Shown in pieces: positions 1-9,075 of a stretch of DNA of 64,000 nt. A program made the position numbers and the translations under genes. This DNA is from JAHDNZ01 sp036721855 (GTDB lineage: Bacteria; Bacillota; DTU065). A model generated the notes under the pieces. The model saw only the letters and a list, made by a program, of their open reading frames with translations, was not told the DNA's origin and did not search any database. The stretch covers positions 38,136-102,135 of the forward strand of contig DAIMKF010000004.1 of NCBI GenBank assembly GCA_036721855.1, read 5' to 3'. The stretch's first letter is position 1, and each line of letters begins with the position of its first letter.

Positions 1-2149
1 TACAGATGATAGCGTTGCGATGGCTGTACCGCTGCAGTATCTGATTGGCCCAGGCAATTGTCTCGGGTGTTCCTTCCACGCCGTAGCCTAAATATATAAC
101 AACGAGATCGTGATTGCCGATGGTCACCAAATCATAATGACAAGCATTGTTATTTAAACTGCCTCCATAATAAGGTTGGGTGCGGTAGCGATCGGCACCG
201 AAGTATTGAGAGAAAAGGCTGTAATCCATCGAAGGGTAGTTGCCGGTATCATGGTTTCCTGTCACCACACCGCTTGGTACACCCACACCTTCGGCATAAT
301 TAATAGCCTTATCGGCTATCTCCCACTGATTTTTGGCCAGTGGACTGCTAGGAGCATCATCTACCAAATCCCCGGTATTGATAAGATAGCCTATATTCCC
401 TTTTAAATACTCCTCGGCTGCATATTGGTACATCTGATCATAGAATCTATTTAGATCAGAAAACTTGGTGTAATGCTGGGGATCTGTAATCCACAAGAGG
501 ATATCGCTTCCATTAGTGAGATAATCTGTAACGGCCATAACCTGGAGCCTGCCCTCTTTGGCGTAACTGTCAAGATCTACCTCCGCCAAAAGATTAACCT
601 GGCCCCTACCTGTAGCCAGGGTATCCCAGGCTAAGGTTTTTTGATTGAACGCTTTTAAGGCCAGGCGTTCTCCTTCTATGGTTTCACCTTGGTAAGACAA
701 CTTAATACTTGAGGCCTTAACACCGTTTACATCAACATAGAAGGCATGATAAGGCATAGCTGAAACCGCTTTGGTTGTTACACCTAAAACAGGATTTGGA
801 ATAGAAGAAGCCTGTTTTGATTGGGTTTTTAACCCATCAAAAGTACCATAGTAAGAGGTATACTCAAGCGGATTAGCTTCATAGAAAGCTACTTGGCACC
901 TTCTATGGCTATCAGCCAACAAGGAGAAACTCCCGTCGTCAGTGGTTGAAATTCGGTAGTCGGGTATTGCATTTTCCACGATATTAAAATAAAGACTTTG
1001 ATAGATGGTATTGCCAGCCTTGTCACTGGCTTCAAAAATCAAACTATGCACACCGGGTTTAAGGTCTGTCAATTTAGTCTTTAGATTGGGAGTCTTGCCA
1101 ATCTCTTGACCTTCTAAACGGGTAAGATGGGTTTTAAGACCGGTAACTTCATCACTAAAGGTTACTTCTAAGATAAAACCGTTTTCAATGTTTTGCTGAT
1201 TTATAATATTGGCAGTAACAACCGGCAAGGAATTATCAATGATTAGTTCTTTTCTAAAGACACAACTCTCGCCCACAAAAACTTCGACCATTTGCGGACC
1301 ATTTTTATAGGCTTTGGTGTCTAATTCAAAGATCGCTTCAGAATCTGGTTTTTCATAATTTAAGAGAAACTCTACTTTATAGGGAATATCAAAACGGCCT
1401 TTATCTACCGAATTGATAATCGTTTTATCGGTGGTATTGCCAGCCCAGGTATCATAACTTCCCCAGCCATCACCAACCCAGAACTTCTCATCATCTTTGA
1501 AAGGATATGGCTCATATCGCCGGATTACTTTCTCAGTTGAGCCCACGGCTTTAGCTTTATATGAGACAAACCCATCCGGAATAACCACCCGGCCATTTGG
1601 TAGCACAAAGCGTACATTACTAAGCAGAAAGTCATCTTTGGTTTTTCCTTGATTGCCAGCTCCCTGACCGTGAGGTTTTTTTTCATCATAGGGACCATCG
1701 CCAAAAAAGCCGCCAATAATAACCGCAACAACGTTTTCACCGTTTTTGAATTTACTGGCTCTGATACCAACACCTATAGAACCGTCGCTTGGAAACCGAC
1801 CGAGAAGTTTATTATTTATACTAATCTTATTGGCAGCATTGGATGTGCTATCAGTTTTAATATCCCGGCCTTCAACACCATCGCCACCTTGATATAAAAA
1901 ACGGATTTCAGGTTTACAATCTTCCAAAGGATGAAGTGTCTTTCCATCTACCCTGAGAGTAAAGCTATCTCCTTCCTTACCACCTACATAAACTTGGGTA
2001 GTACCTGTAATATAGGTACACTCTTGTAAACTACAGGTATAATCGTCGGCTATAAACGAACTAGCTTCAGCGTGTGTAAAAATCATACCAATTAAAATTA
2101 GGAATAAAAAAACCGGCACTGATATCGGCCATTTCTCCGACAAACTCAT
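1..2149 (-). CDS. Secreted metallophosphoesterase with N-terminal beta-sandwich region (3' end beyond window)
   Basis: The minus-strand frame is open from an ATG at 2149 to the left edge (716 codons), so the C-terminus lies outside the window. A purine-rich GGGGGG site lies about 10 nt upstream of the start. Residues 1-30 form a signal peptide (basic start, hydrophobic run, AEA). Residues about 30-540 look like extracellular beta-sandwich/Ig-like modules. From about residue 553 a calcineurin-like phosphoesterase domain begins: TDPQHY (metal-binding D-x-H type motif), NTGDLVDD near 592, GNHDTG near 632. The family hydrolyses phosphoester bonds with two metal ions; the substrate cannot be told. 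It probably acts outside the membrane. The domain's last histidine motifs are cut off by the window edge. Confidence 0.85.
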   Translation of the reverse strand, partial: MSLSEKWPISVPVFLFLILIGMIFTHAEASSFIADDYTCSLQECTYITGTTQVYVGGKEGDSFTLRVDGKTLHPLEDCKPEIRFLYQGGDGVEGRDIKTDSTSNAANKISINNKLLGRFPSDGSIGVGIRASKFKNGENVVAVIIGGFFGDGPYDEKKPHGQGAGNQGKTKDDFLLSNVRFVLPNGRVVIPDGFVSYKAKAVGSTEKVIRRYEPYPFKDDEKFWVGDGWGSYDTWAGNTTDKTIINSVDKGRFDIPYKVEFLLNYEKPDSEAIFELDTKAYKNGPQMVEVFVGESCVFRKELIIDNSLPVVTANIINQQNIENGFILEVTFSDEVTGLKTHLTRLEGQEIGKTPNLKTKLTDLKPGVHSLIFEASDKAGNTIYQSLYFNIVENAIPDYRISTTDDGSFSLLADSHRRCQVAFYEANPLEYTSYYGTFDGLKTQSKQASSIPNPVLGVTTKAVSAMPYHAFYVDVNGVKASSIKLSYQGETIEGERLALKAFNQKTLAWDTLATGRGQVNLLAEVDLDSYAKEGRLQVMAVTDYLTNGSDILLWITDPQHYTKFSDLNRFYDQMYQYAAEEYLKGNIGYLINTGDLVDDAPSSPLAKNQWEIADKAINYAEGVGVPSGVVTGNHDTGNYPSMDYSLFSQYFGADRYRTQPYYGGSLNNNACHYDLVTIGNHDLVVIYLGYGVEGTPETIAWANQILQRYSHRNAIIC

Positions 2150-2458
2150 TTAATCTCAAACCCCCCGTTTACTAGTTAACTTTTTCAAAACTTGCTCTGA
2201 AAGTCTTTTTTATACAGATCCTTTCTCTCTATGTTGTTTCGGTAATCCTAATTTGATTTCCTAGCTGATTTCCAGTTGATAAATTTATATTTAATCTCAA
2301 TTCAGTTTTCATTTATGCCAATCAAAAAAGGTTCTCTTAACCGTTACCCTTTTTCCTCTAGTCCAATTAATTATAAACAGAAAGTAGGTATCCTAATGAA
2401 GATACCTCTTTACTCAAGTAAATAATATTTATCCCTGGATGGGGTAGCTTTATACCCG

Positions 2459-2563
2459 TTACAATAGCGGTAAAGATTCGCCGGCTTCAACCTTTCCTCC
2501 CGGAATAGACCAATACCTGCTTTCATGGATTTTCTGTTTCCCAAGCAATATCTTGTTATCCAT
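2459..2563 (-). pseudogene. Remnant of a Nudix hydrolase gene
   Basis: A short minus-strand frame (34 codons, ATG at 2563, stop at 2459-2461) reads MDNKILLGKQKIHESRYWSI followed by PGGKVEAGES. This matches the start of a Nudix hydrolase domain, including the first half of the Nudix box (GGKVEAGES). The frame stops before the REU..EE..GU half that carries the catalytic glutamates. No continuation of the box was found downstream in other frames. The fragment is therefore most likely a decayed gene. It sits in the 496-nt gap between the phosphoesterase and glycosyltransferase genes, which otherwise holds only AT-rich sequence and a short inverted repeat near 2386-2407. Confidence 0.6.
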
Positions 2564-2645
2564 GTTTGAATTCCGGTTACTCTGATAACAAAAATATAAT
2601 TATGGTAACATTTCTAATTTCATTTGCAATAGTGGCTTTTGCGAT

Positions 2646-4619
2646 CTAATTTGGCTTCTTATAGTGATTGTTATGCGGTAAGTGTTTAGGCAAAGGTCTT
2701 TTTAACTCGTAAAATAATATCTCATAAAAATTATCATATTTACTGTCTATTGTCCCGCGATACTTGGCTTCATCCCGAAACATTATAGTTATTATTTTAG
2801 CTATAACAGCCTCTGGATTAAGAAATTGCAAACCTATTTCATTACTTTTTTTCCAGGTAACCTTGGTGGCTAAATTACCCAAATCCTCTGATTTAACTTT
2901 AATTACCTCACCTATTTGCGGAGAGACCGGTTTTGCAAAGCCAACTCTAAGGCCACCTTCTGAAATATCAAGAATTCTACCTTCCTGGCAACATCCAATT
3001 TCTGTTTCACAACAAATTTCAGCACCTAGATCAGTAGCGAAGCGTTCCTTGTGTCTAATTCTTGGTCGTTCAATTGTAACCAGTACGGCTACAATTAAAC
3101 CTAGGCTGTTGTAGATAATCCAAAAGAGGTTTATGGTATATAAATCATATCGTATTTGATCAGTCCTAAACATATGGTTTAGAATAAAGCCTGCCGCTAT
3201 TAGATTCGTAAGAAGTACAATAATATGTGGGTGAGCTAATTTAACATTAAGTCCTCCTTTATCTTCTTCTCTGGTTTTTGGTGTTACAACAAACTTAGTA
3301 TCCGGGAGGAACAATTCTTTAATAACTGCCCAGGAAGCAAAAGGTGCTAAAACCGTATCATAGATATGAGCCCAAGCCATAGTGCGATCACTTTTAAAAA
3401 GACTTCTAAACTGAATTACAGAAGCTAAATAACCCGGCAAGAAAAAAGCCACTAGTTTTAAAGGTTCTACGTTTAAAACACTTACTCCTAAAAAGGTAAC
3501 CAGCGAAGGGGTTAAAATAAAAACCATTTTTCTTAAACCATAAAACCAATAGACGATGCTGTCGGTATATAAAAGTTTTTGCATAAAACTTAAGCCTGGC
3601 AGCCTCCATATCCGCCAGTTTTTGGCAATTTGAATACCACCGCGGGCCCAACGATCTCTTTGTTTTACCAAATCACTAAACTTATCGGGAGATAAGCCCA
3701 AGGCTAAAGTGTCTTTAATAAAAACCGATTTGTAACCTTTGTTTTGTAAAAGCATCCCGGTTAACATATCTTCGGTAATACTTCCATAGGGAACTCCACC
3801 AATCTCCAAAAGAGCAGACCTTCTAAATATGGCATTTGTACCCACATGCATAACGGCGTTATATCTGGCTTTACCGGCTTGTATTTTGCGCATAAAGAAA
3901 TCCTGCTCATTGGGGATGAAGTTTTCCATATAAAGATTATACTGGAAAGGATCAGCGTTATAAAAAACTTGCGGGGTTTGGACAAAGCCAACTTTGGGAT
4001 CTGTAAATTGAGGTAAAATCCTTTTTAAGATTCTAGGATGTGGAACCATATCCGCATCTAAAAGCAGAATAAATTCCCCTTTTGTTTGAGTTAAGGCGTT
4101 ATTTATATTCCCGGCTTTGGCATGTTTGTTATCAGTTCTGGTAATATAACCTATACCTAATTGGTCTGCCAGTTCTTTAACCTTTTGGCGTCTCCCGTCA
4201 TCACAAAGAAAAATATTTACTTTTTCCTTCGGATAATCGATATTTAAACAACCTATAGCTGTCAGTTTGAGCAATTCCTCCGGTTCATTGTAAGTAGAGA
4301 TCAAAATATCAACCGTTGGAAGCTCTAAAAACGAATCCAGGGATGCCGGTGGTTCTTTGTAATCTTCCCAAAACAATACCTTAAATATTAAAGACTGTAT
4401 ATGCCCAATGGCTTCGGCCATAAATAACAAAAAGGCGAAGAAAAAATTTATCACTGAATCGGTAGGAAGCGTAAAAAATGCTCGCCAGAATAAATAGACA
4501 ATGCTATAGACGGAGGAAAGAACTATAAATGCTTTTCGTCCTTTTTTAGATCTTTTTGCTAACAGACTGCTTACAATTAGTATACAAATAGAGAAAAGAC
4601 CTAAATAAATATAGTTCAT
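2646..4619 (-). CDS. Cellulose synthase-like family 2 glycosyltransferase with C-terminal PilZ domain
   Basis: 657 residues, ATG at 4619 with AAGGAGATG about 8 nt upstream. Two N-terminal membrane helices precede a GT2 domain (about residues 95-330) with DDGRRQK, DADMVP, TED and the QRDRWARG (QxxRW) motif typical of processive synthases. Four or more membrane helices follow, then a PilZ domain from about residue 550 with RHKER and DISEGG, the two c-di-GMP binding motifs. The architecture matches BcsA, which polymerises a beta-glucan from UDP-glucose while exporting it. The polymer made here cannot be determined, because no BcsB, BcsZ or other exopolysaccharide genes lie nearby. Activity is predicted to be switched on by c-di-GMP. 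The gene lies 79 nt downstream of the secreted propeller-like protein and may be cotranscribed with it. Confidence 0.88.
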   Translation of the reverse strand: MNYIYLGLFSICILIVSSLLAKRSKKGRKAFIVLSSVYSIVYLFWRAFFTLPTDSVINFFFAFLLFMAEAIGHIQSLIFKVLFWEDYKEPPASLDSFLELPTVDILISTYNEPEELLKLTAIGCLNIDYPKEKVNIFLCDDGRRQKVKELADQLGIGYITRTDNKHAKAGNINNALTQTKGEFILLLDADMVPHPRILKRILPQFTDPKVGFVQTPQVFYNADPFQYNLYMENFIPNEQDFFMRKIQAGKARYNAVMHVGTNAIFRRSALLEIGGVPYGSITEDMLTGMLLQNKGYKSVFIKDTLALGLSPDKFSDLVKQRDRWARGGIQIAKNWRIWRLPGLSFMQKLLYTDSIVYWFYGLRKMVFILTPSLVTFLGVSVLNVEPLKLVAFFLPGYLASVIQFRSLFKSDRTMAWAHIYDTVLAPFASWAVIKELFLPDTKFVVTPKTREEDKGGLNVKLAHPHIIVLLTNLIAAGFILNHMFRTDQIRYDLYTINLFWIIYNSLGLIVAVLVTIERPRIRHKERFATDLGAEICCETEIGCCQEGRILDISEGGLRVGFAKPVSPQIGEVIKVKSEDLGNLATKVTWKKSNEIGLQFLNPEAVIAKIITIMFRDEAKYRGTIDSKYDNFYEILFYELKRPLPKHLPHNNHYKKPN

Positions 4620-4698
4620 ATGAGTATCATCTCCTTTTTATACAGTAGCCTAAAAGAAGTTGCTTTAACCTCAATTACCTAAGATGCAGTCAAAGATA

Positions 4699-5823
4699 TT
4701 ATTTAGCCATAATTGCAGTTGAAAGAAGATAAATCCTATCCAGGGGGTATTTGTTAGTGGCAGTTCGATATTTATCCGCACCAGATTCGAACATTATATA
4801 AAGCTCATCTTTGGCTAAAACAATTCCCTCTGCCAGAGGTGGCAGGGTGATTTTCTTTGGCTTTTTATTTAACTCTAAAAACCAAAGGGGTACCTTTTTA
4901 CCGTTAAGATTAACCGCTAAATCTTCTTTATCTTTAAGGATGTTATTAAAACCATAAAGATAACTGTTATTAGCACGACCATAGGACTGACTTAAAAAGA
5001 TCGCATCCTCTGAAAAAGCCAACCCCTGTATTTTATTTATATGGGCTAAAATACCCTCCGGATGGCCATCTGCCGGGAAATTATCATTTTCCAGACGATA
5101 ACCTACCGTCCAAGCTAAATATTCATTGCCAGAGCTGCTCTTTATATGGTGAGATTCTTTATGGGGATATTTCAAGTAATCAGCATGACTTTTTTCCAAA
5201 GTAAACTCACCCACCCAAAGATAGCCTTCGTGGTAGCTGATAAACGACGCCCTAGTCTCTACATCGTGAATAGATTCGGCAATTAATTTGGAGTTATAAG
5301 CTTGACCAACAACCTCATCCAAGTCAAACCTATAGACTTTAGCATCAGAAGCAATCCATAGGTGTCTTTTGCTTACAGTTACTCCACCGGCATGTCCGGT
5401 ATAGATTGTTTTACTATCTAGATATAAGTTAAAAGCTTTAATGAGTTTTCCTGAATTATTATCTATTACAAATAAAACTGTGGGCGTATCTTTTTGATTC
5501 GCATAGATGGTGCCTATAAGCCAATTCTTTTCCGGCAGATAGGTAAGTCCCTGAGGTATATAATTTTGACTTAAAGCCGGAATAACCGGTCCCGCCGTAA
5601 CGCAGTTGAAAAATAAGCTATATTCAAAAGGTATAGGCTTGTTTTTGCTACCTACAGTCTCAAGCTGATTTAAATTAAGTAAAATATCTTTTGGGAATTC
5701 TTGCATTTTGCTACCCTCAATTTCATCAAGTTCTTTGTTGAATGTAGTTTCGGAAAAACTAATCGGGGCTAAAACAACTGCAGCCAAGAAAACTAATAGT
5801 ACGGTTTTTAGAGTTAATTTCAT
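4699..5823 (-). CDS. Secreted protein, probably a beta-propeller fold, unknown function
   Basis: The frame extends further upstream, but the ATG at 5823 has AGGAAGG 10 nt upstream and opens directly into a signal peptide (MKLTLKTVLLVFLAAVVL...SFSE), giving 374 residues. The mature part has repeated short beta-strand motifs such as IPQGLTYLPEKNWLIGTIYA, GHAGGVTVSKRHLWIASD and IQGLAFSEDAIFLSQSYGRA. These resemble blades of propeller proteins (SMP-30/NHL style) that read out as 'interpret, display, compare'. No catalytic motif was recognised. It lies 44 nt downstream of the macrodomain gene and upstream of the PilZ glycosyltransferase on the same strand, so a role in the cell envelope is possible. 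That role is an inference from location only. Confidence 0.6.
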   Translation of the reverse strand: MKLTLKTVLLVFLAAVVLAPISFSETTFNKELDEIEGSKMQEFPKDILLNLNQLETVGSKNKPIPFEYSLFFNCVTAGPVIPALSQNYIPQGLTYLPEKNWLIGTIYANQKDTPTVLFVIDNNSGKLIKAFNLYLDSKTIYTGHAGGVTVSKRHLWIASDAKVYRFDLDEVVGQAYNSKLIAESIHDVETRASFISYHEGYLWVGEFTLEKSHADYLKYPHKESHHIKSSSGNEYLAWTVGYRLENDNFPADGHPEGILAHINKIQGLAFSEDAIFLSQSYGRANNSYLYGFNNILKDKEDLAVNLNGKKVPLWFLELNKKPKKITLPPLAEGIVLAKDELYIMFESGADKYRTATNKYPLDRIYLLSTAIMAK

Positions 5824-5867
5824 TAATAAGACCTTCCTTAGTAAACACTCAATTGGCTTTGAAAAAG

Positions 5868-6452
5868 TTAATAGTATTTCCAGAAGTCTAGATAACATTG
5901 ATAAGTCAATCTATCAAAGCAGACCAAATAAACTTTTTGTAAAATATCATCAGGATAAAAAAACAGCCTATTTGCTATGGTTCTAAAAGCGATCGCAGTT
6001 GCCTCTTTAAGAGGATAACCATAAGCACCCGTGCTAATAGCCGGAAAGGCTAGGGTTTTGATTTTATTTTCAACTGCGATTTTAATCGAATTAGCATAAC
6101 ATGCCTCAAGTAACTCAGCTTCGTTGTTTTGGCCACCCTGCCAAATAGGCCCGACGGTATGAATAACATATTTGGCTGGCAAAAGATAACCTTTGGTTAT
6201 TTTAGCTTGCCCTGTTTTACAACCAACAAGAGTTTGACATTCTCTGAGCAATTCTTCCCCAGCGGCTTTATGTATAGCTCCATCAACCCCGCCTCCGCCA
6301 AGAAGGCTAGGGTTGGCAGCATTAACAATGGCCTCCACTTTCATCTTGGTAAGATCACCTTTTACAACTTGAATCCGGGTTTTTTCTCGCTTATTAAATG
6401 GCAGTACATTCACCCCCGTTTTTAAATCATTTTCGCTGTAAATCACCCCCAT
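5868..6452 (-). CDS. Macrodomain protein, O-acetyl-ADP-ribose deacetylase type
   Basis: 194 residues from the ATG at 6452; GTG codons just inside are alternative starts, since no strong ribosome binding site marks the ATG. The macro fold core runs from about residue 27: VVKGDLTKMKVEAIVNAANP, then LLGGGGVDGAIHKAAG (ADP-ribose diphosphate loop), YVIHTVGPIW and FPAISTGAYGYP. These match the YmdB/MacroD-type hydrolases, which remove acetyl from O-acetyl-ADP-ribose or ADP-ribose from acidic residues. NAAN and GGGGVD, which hold the catalytic asparagine and aspartate in this group, are intact. No NAD-dependent deacetylase or ADP-ribosyltransferase gene is adjacent. A second ADP-ribose-related gene lies far away at 51598. 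Confidence 0.87.
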   Translation of the reverse strand: MGVIYSENDLKTGVNVLPFNKREKTRIQVVKGDLTKMKVEAIVNAANPSLLGGGGVDGAIHKAAGEELLRECQTLVGCKTGQAKITKGYLLPAKYVIHTVGPIWQGGQNNEAELLEACYANSIKIAVENKIKTLAFPAISTGAYGYPLKEATAIAFRTIANRLFFYPDDILQKVYLVCFDRLTYQCYLDFWKYY

Positions 6453-6573
6453 CTAACTAGCATTTTAAAACCCAAAATTTTAAGGATTTTATCTATTTTA
6501 GTCGAATAGGTGTAATAGGAATATTTGTTTAGCTTGAAAAAAAGAAGCTTTTTAGAAAGGTTGTGTTGTTCTA

Positions 6574-7019
6574 ATGTCCAAAGAAGTGTTAAACCATTCA
6601 CTTCTGCACTTTACCCTTCGCTTTGCAATAATACACACACTCACCTATTTGTTTTTTGGAATAGTGATATGCTCCTAAGTAACTACTTCGATATTTTTGT
6701 AAGCGATCCTGTTCTAAGTACAGTCATGAAACTGGCTGATGCACTTTCTGTTAGACTTGCACCCCTAGTGCAAATTTTTAGAGGCGCTTTGCTTGCCCTG
6801 GCCATCTACCCCTTTAGATCAGTTATCTTTACCTCCAAGTATGGTTGGTTGAAGTTGTTTTGGCTGCTTTATGTTCTTACAAGTATTGGCGCTGTTATTA
6901 CATATACCACCTTTAGTTATAATCCCTTAATTGGTGTGCCGGAAATAACTTTACAAATGTTGGCTTTTTCCTGGCTCTTTGCTCGTCCTAAAATCACTTC
7001 TTTTTCAGCAAAAGCTTAA
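6574..7019 (+). pseudogene. Small integral membrane protein gene split by a frameshift
   Basis: An ATG at 6574 (AGAAAGG upstream) opens a frame that reads MSKEVLNHSLLHFTLRFAII and continues into a hydrophobic stretch, then stops at 6676-6678. A second frame starts with ATG at 6669, overlapping the stop, and continues for 116 residues with three further membrane helices to 7019. Joined at about 6669, the two give one continuous 4-helix protein of about 147 residues. The amphipathic start and hydrophobic run of the first piece make sense only as the N-terminus of the second. I read this as one gene with a +1 frameshift, or two translationally coupled pieces. The family is not recognised. Confidence 0.5.
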
Positions 7020-7175
7020 GTGTCTAGGTTCATCTACGATCTCAGAACATATTTATTTTGCAAAACAGAGCTTGAACAAAAGTATTATTAAGGCATGGGA
7101 GTATTAAGTTTAAAAAACATTATGTATTTGATTGGCACAATTGCATCGCTTTATATTTAAAGGAGTGAATTAGAC

Positions 7176-7334
7176 ATGGATATATTACTTATTCGACGCG
7201 AAGAGTCTTATCATAGTGCTTTTGATAACTATAATCCCGAGAAATGCTACCCTAACCCAGAGCTAACAGACAATGGCAAAAGATAAGCAACGCAGCTTGC
7301 ACAAAAGCTTGCAGAAAAAGGTATTTTAACCTAA
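7176..7334 (+). pseudogene. Remnant of a histidine phosphatase (phosphoglycerate mutase-like) gene
   Basis: An AGGAGTG site precedes the ATG at 7176. The frame reads MDILLIRREESYHSAF and then NPELTDNGKR, stop (7284-7286), then ATQLAQKLAEKGILT, stop (7332-7334). The order MDILLIR-x-x-E-S ... LTxxGxxQAxxLA is the N-terminus of the histidine phosphatase superfamily. The catalytic RHGE motif has become RREE, so the active-site histidine is gone, and an in-frame stop interrupts the gene. Nothing recognisable of the rest of the domain remains, although the frame after 7340 stays open for a while. I call it a decayed gene. Confidence 0.65.
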
Positions 7335-7603
7335 GTTATCTTACCCTTTACTGTAAATCTAGAACATCGTCTCGTTTAAACTCCTTTTATGCTTTAAACT
7401 ATGTTTGCAGCTTTTTATATGCTTTAAGCAGTGTTACGACTTCTCACAGCTTTATTTTTTCGTTAAACTTTTATTAGGAGAATCTATTCATACTCATTTT
7501 CTCTTCTATTTTATCTTTTTTTCTAAGTATATAATTCTAGCAGAAGACAGTAATTAATAGGAACTTAGTGAAACAATAACTTATTGATTGACCGGCAATT
7601 TAT

Positions 7604-7649
7604 CTACAAACACGAAGAATTAAATAAGCTTTGAGTTTTTTGTTTGTAG
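7604..7649 (+). repeat. 9-bp inverted repeat just upstream of the solute-binding protein gene
   Basis: CTACAAACA at 7604-7612 and its exact complement TGTTTGTAG at 7641-7649 flank an AT-rich loop. The right arm abuts the ribosome binding site of the following gene. It could be a protein-binding operator or an RNA hairpin. The rest of 7335-7603 holds no gene that I can support. Confidence 0.45.
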
Positions 7650-7666
7650 AATTAAGGAGTGATAAT

Positions 7667-8968
7667 ATGCGTTTTTTTAAAAGTACCTTGGTTTTAATAC
7701 TGCTACTTTTTATCTTTACTGTAGCTATTTATGCTGCTGATAAAATATCAGTTTGGTTAACTGGACATCCCAATGAAGAAATGGCCATTATCAAAGCTTT
7801 AACCGAGAGTGAGTTTACTTCCCAAACCGGAATTGCCGTTGAATACAATAACCTTTCCTGGGGCGATTTTGAAAATCGCTTTTTAATGGCAGCCGCCTCG
7901 GGCGAAGCTCCTGATGTAGGTGCCTCGGGAGCCTTGTTCTTACCGGATTTAGGCGTAAGAGGAGCCATGATCGATCTTACCAACATGCCTGATTTTAAAG
8001 GAGTCTATGCCAGAACCTATCCCGGTTTTTACCTTTCTTTACAATACAAAGGCTTAACTTTCGGTATTCCCTATACTGCTTCAGTATCGACTTTGTATCA
8101 AAGAGATGATATCTTAAGAAACTTAGGTATTCAATCTCTTAGCAGTTGGGATGAACTTAAGCAGGTATTGCCAAAACTCCAGGCCAATAACACCAACTTT
8201 TCTTTGCAATGGTTTTTATCTGAAACTCTCTATGCCGATATTTATATGTTCATGTGGCAAAGAGGTGCCGATGACTACAATGCCGACTTGACCAAATCGG
8301 GTTATGACACACCCGAATTCATTGCGGCGTTTAAAGAATATACCGACCTTTATACCAAATATAAAATCCCCAAAGAGATCCCTGTTTTTCAGGCTTTTGT
8401 TAACGGAGATTTAGCCATGGTAATTCAGTATCCGGAATTTTACCAAAACCTAACCTATAGCGCTCCCCAAATTGCCGGCAAATGGAGTATGACTCGAGTC
8501 CTTGGTACAAAAGTAGGTGGACAAGTAAATAACATCAGCGGTGCCGGGGGTTGTGCACTTGGTATCTTTACTTCCTCTAAGAAGAAAAATCAAAGCTGGG
8601 AATTTATCAAATGGCTAACAGCTGAAGAAACTCAACTCGCTATTGCCAATAAAATTATGACTCAAATTAAGGGAGCCTTATTTCTACCTTCAAATAATGG
8701 TTCTGTTAATAAAATCCCTCTTCCTAAAGATGCTCTCGAGACATTTTCCTTGGCTTTGAGTACCGGTACTGGTTTTAGATATGGACTGGTTGCTCCCAGA
8801 CACCGACGCCGCTATCTACAGATGGCTGCCCAGAAAGTTGTTTTGCATGGAGTCGACCCGGAAGAAGCCATCCGTGAGGCAGCTGCTGAGCATAACGTGG
8901 AGATTAAAAGAAAACAGGTTGAGTATGATCGCTATATTAAAAAGCTGTTAGAACAACAGAAAAAATAA
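7667..8968 (+). CDS. Extracellular solute-binding protein, sugar ABC type (family 1)
   Basis: The ATG at 7667 is preceded by AAGGAGTG and starts a signal peptide (MRFFKSTLVLILLLFIFTVA..AA); upstream codons in the frame lack such a site. 433 residues. The mature protein follows the family 1 plan: ISVWLTGHPNEEMAIIKALT near the start, the hinge-type IPYTASVSTLYQRDDILRNL, and WEFIKWLTAEETQLAIAN near the C-terminus, typical of MalE/UgpB-like proteins. There is no lipobox cysteine. The last 55 residues are very basic and charged (RHRRRYLQ, then a helical tail with EIKRKQVEYDRYIKKLLEQ), which is unusual for the family. No permease or ATPase genes are adjacent, so it must work with components encoded elsewhere. 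The ligand is probably an oligosaccharide, but this is not shown by the sequence. Confidence 0.85.
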   Translation: MRFFKSTLVLILLLFIFTVAIYAADKISVWLTGHPNEEMAIIKALTESEFTSQTGIAVEYNNLSWGDFENRFLMAAASGEAPDVGASGALFLPDLGVRGAMIDLTNMPDFKGVYARTYPGFYLSLQYKGLTFGIPYTASVSTLYQRDDILRNLGIQSLSSWDELKQVLPKLQANNTNFSLQWFLSETLYADIYMFMWQRGADDYNADLTKSGYDTPEFIAAFKEYTDLYTKYKIPKEIPVFQAFVNGDLAMVIQYPEFYQNLTYSAPQIAGKWSMTRVLGTKVGGQVNNISGAGGCALGIFTSSKKKNQSWEFIKWLTAEETQLAIANKIMTQIKGALFLPSNNGSVNKIPLPKDALETFSLALSTGTGFRYGLVAPRHRRRYLQMAAQKVVLHGVDPEEAIREAAAEHNVEIKRKQVEYDRYIKKLLEQQKK

Positions 8969-9004
8969 GGGCGTTCTTGCTTTCTTAGCCCATCTTGGTT
9001 TAAT

Positions 9005-9043
9005 AATAAAAAGCTGGAGACAAAAGGTTTCCAGCTTTTTATT
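9005..9043. terminator. Bidirectional intrinsic terminator
   Basis: A perfect 14-bp stem (AATAAAAAGCTGGA with TCCAGCTTTTTATT, 11-nt loop) with A/T-rich flanks lies between the convergent genes ending at 8968 and 9076. It can end transcription in both directions. Confidence 0.85.
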
Positions 9044-9075
9044 ACATATAAATTTGAATACGCCACAGTTTCTAA

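Noticed and set aside
7335..7500. Further remnants of the histidine phosphatase gene
   Set aside because: One frame stays open but no conserved motif could be matched with confidence.
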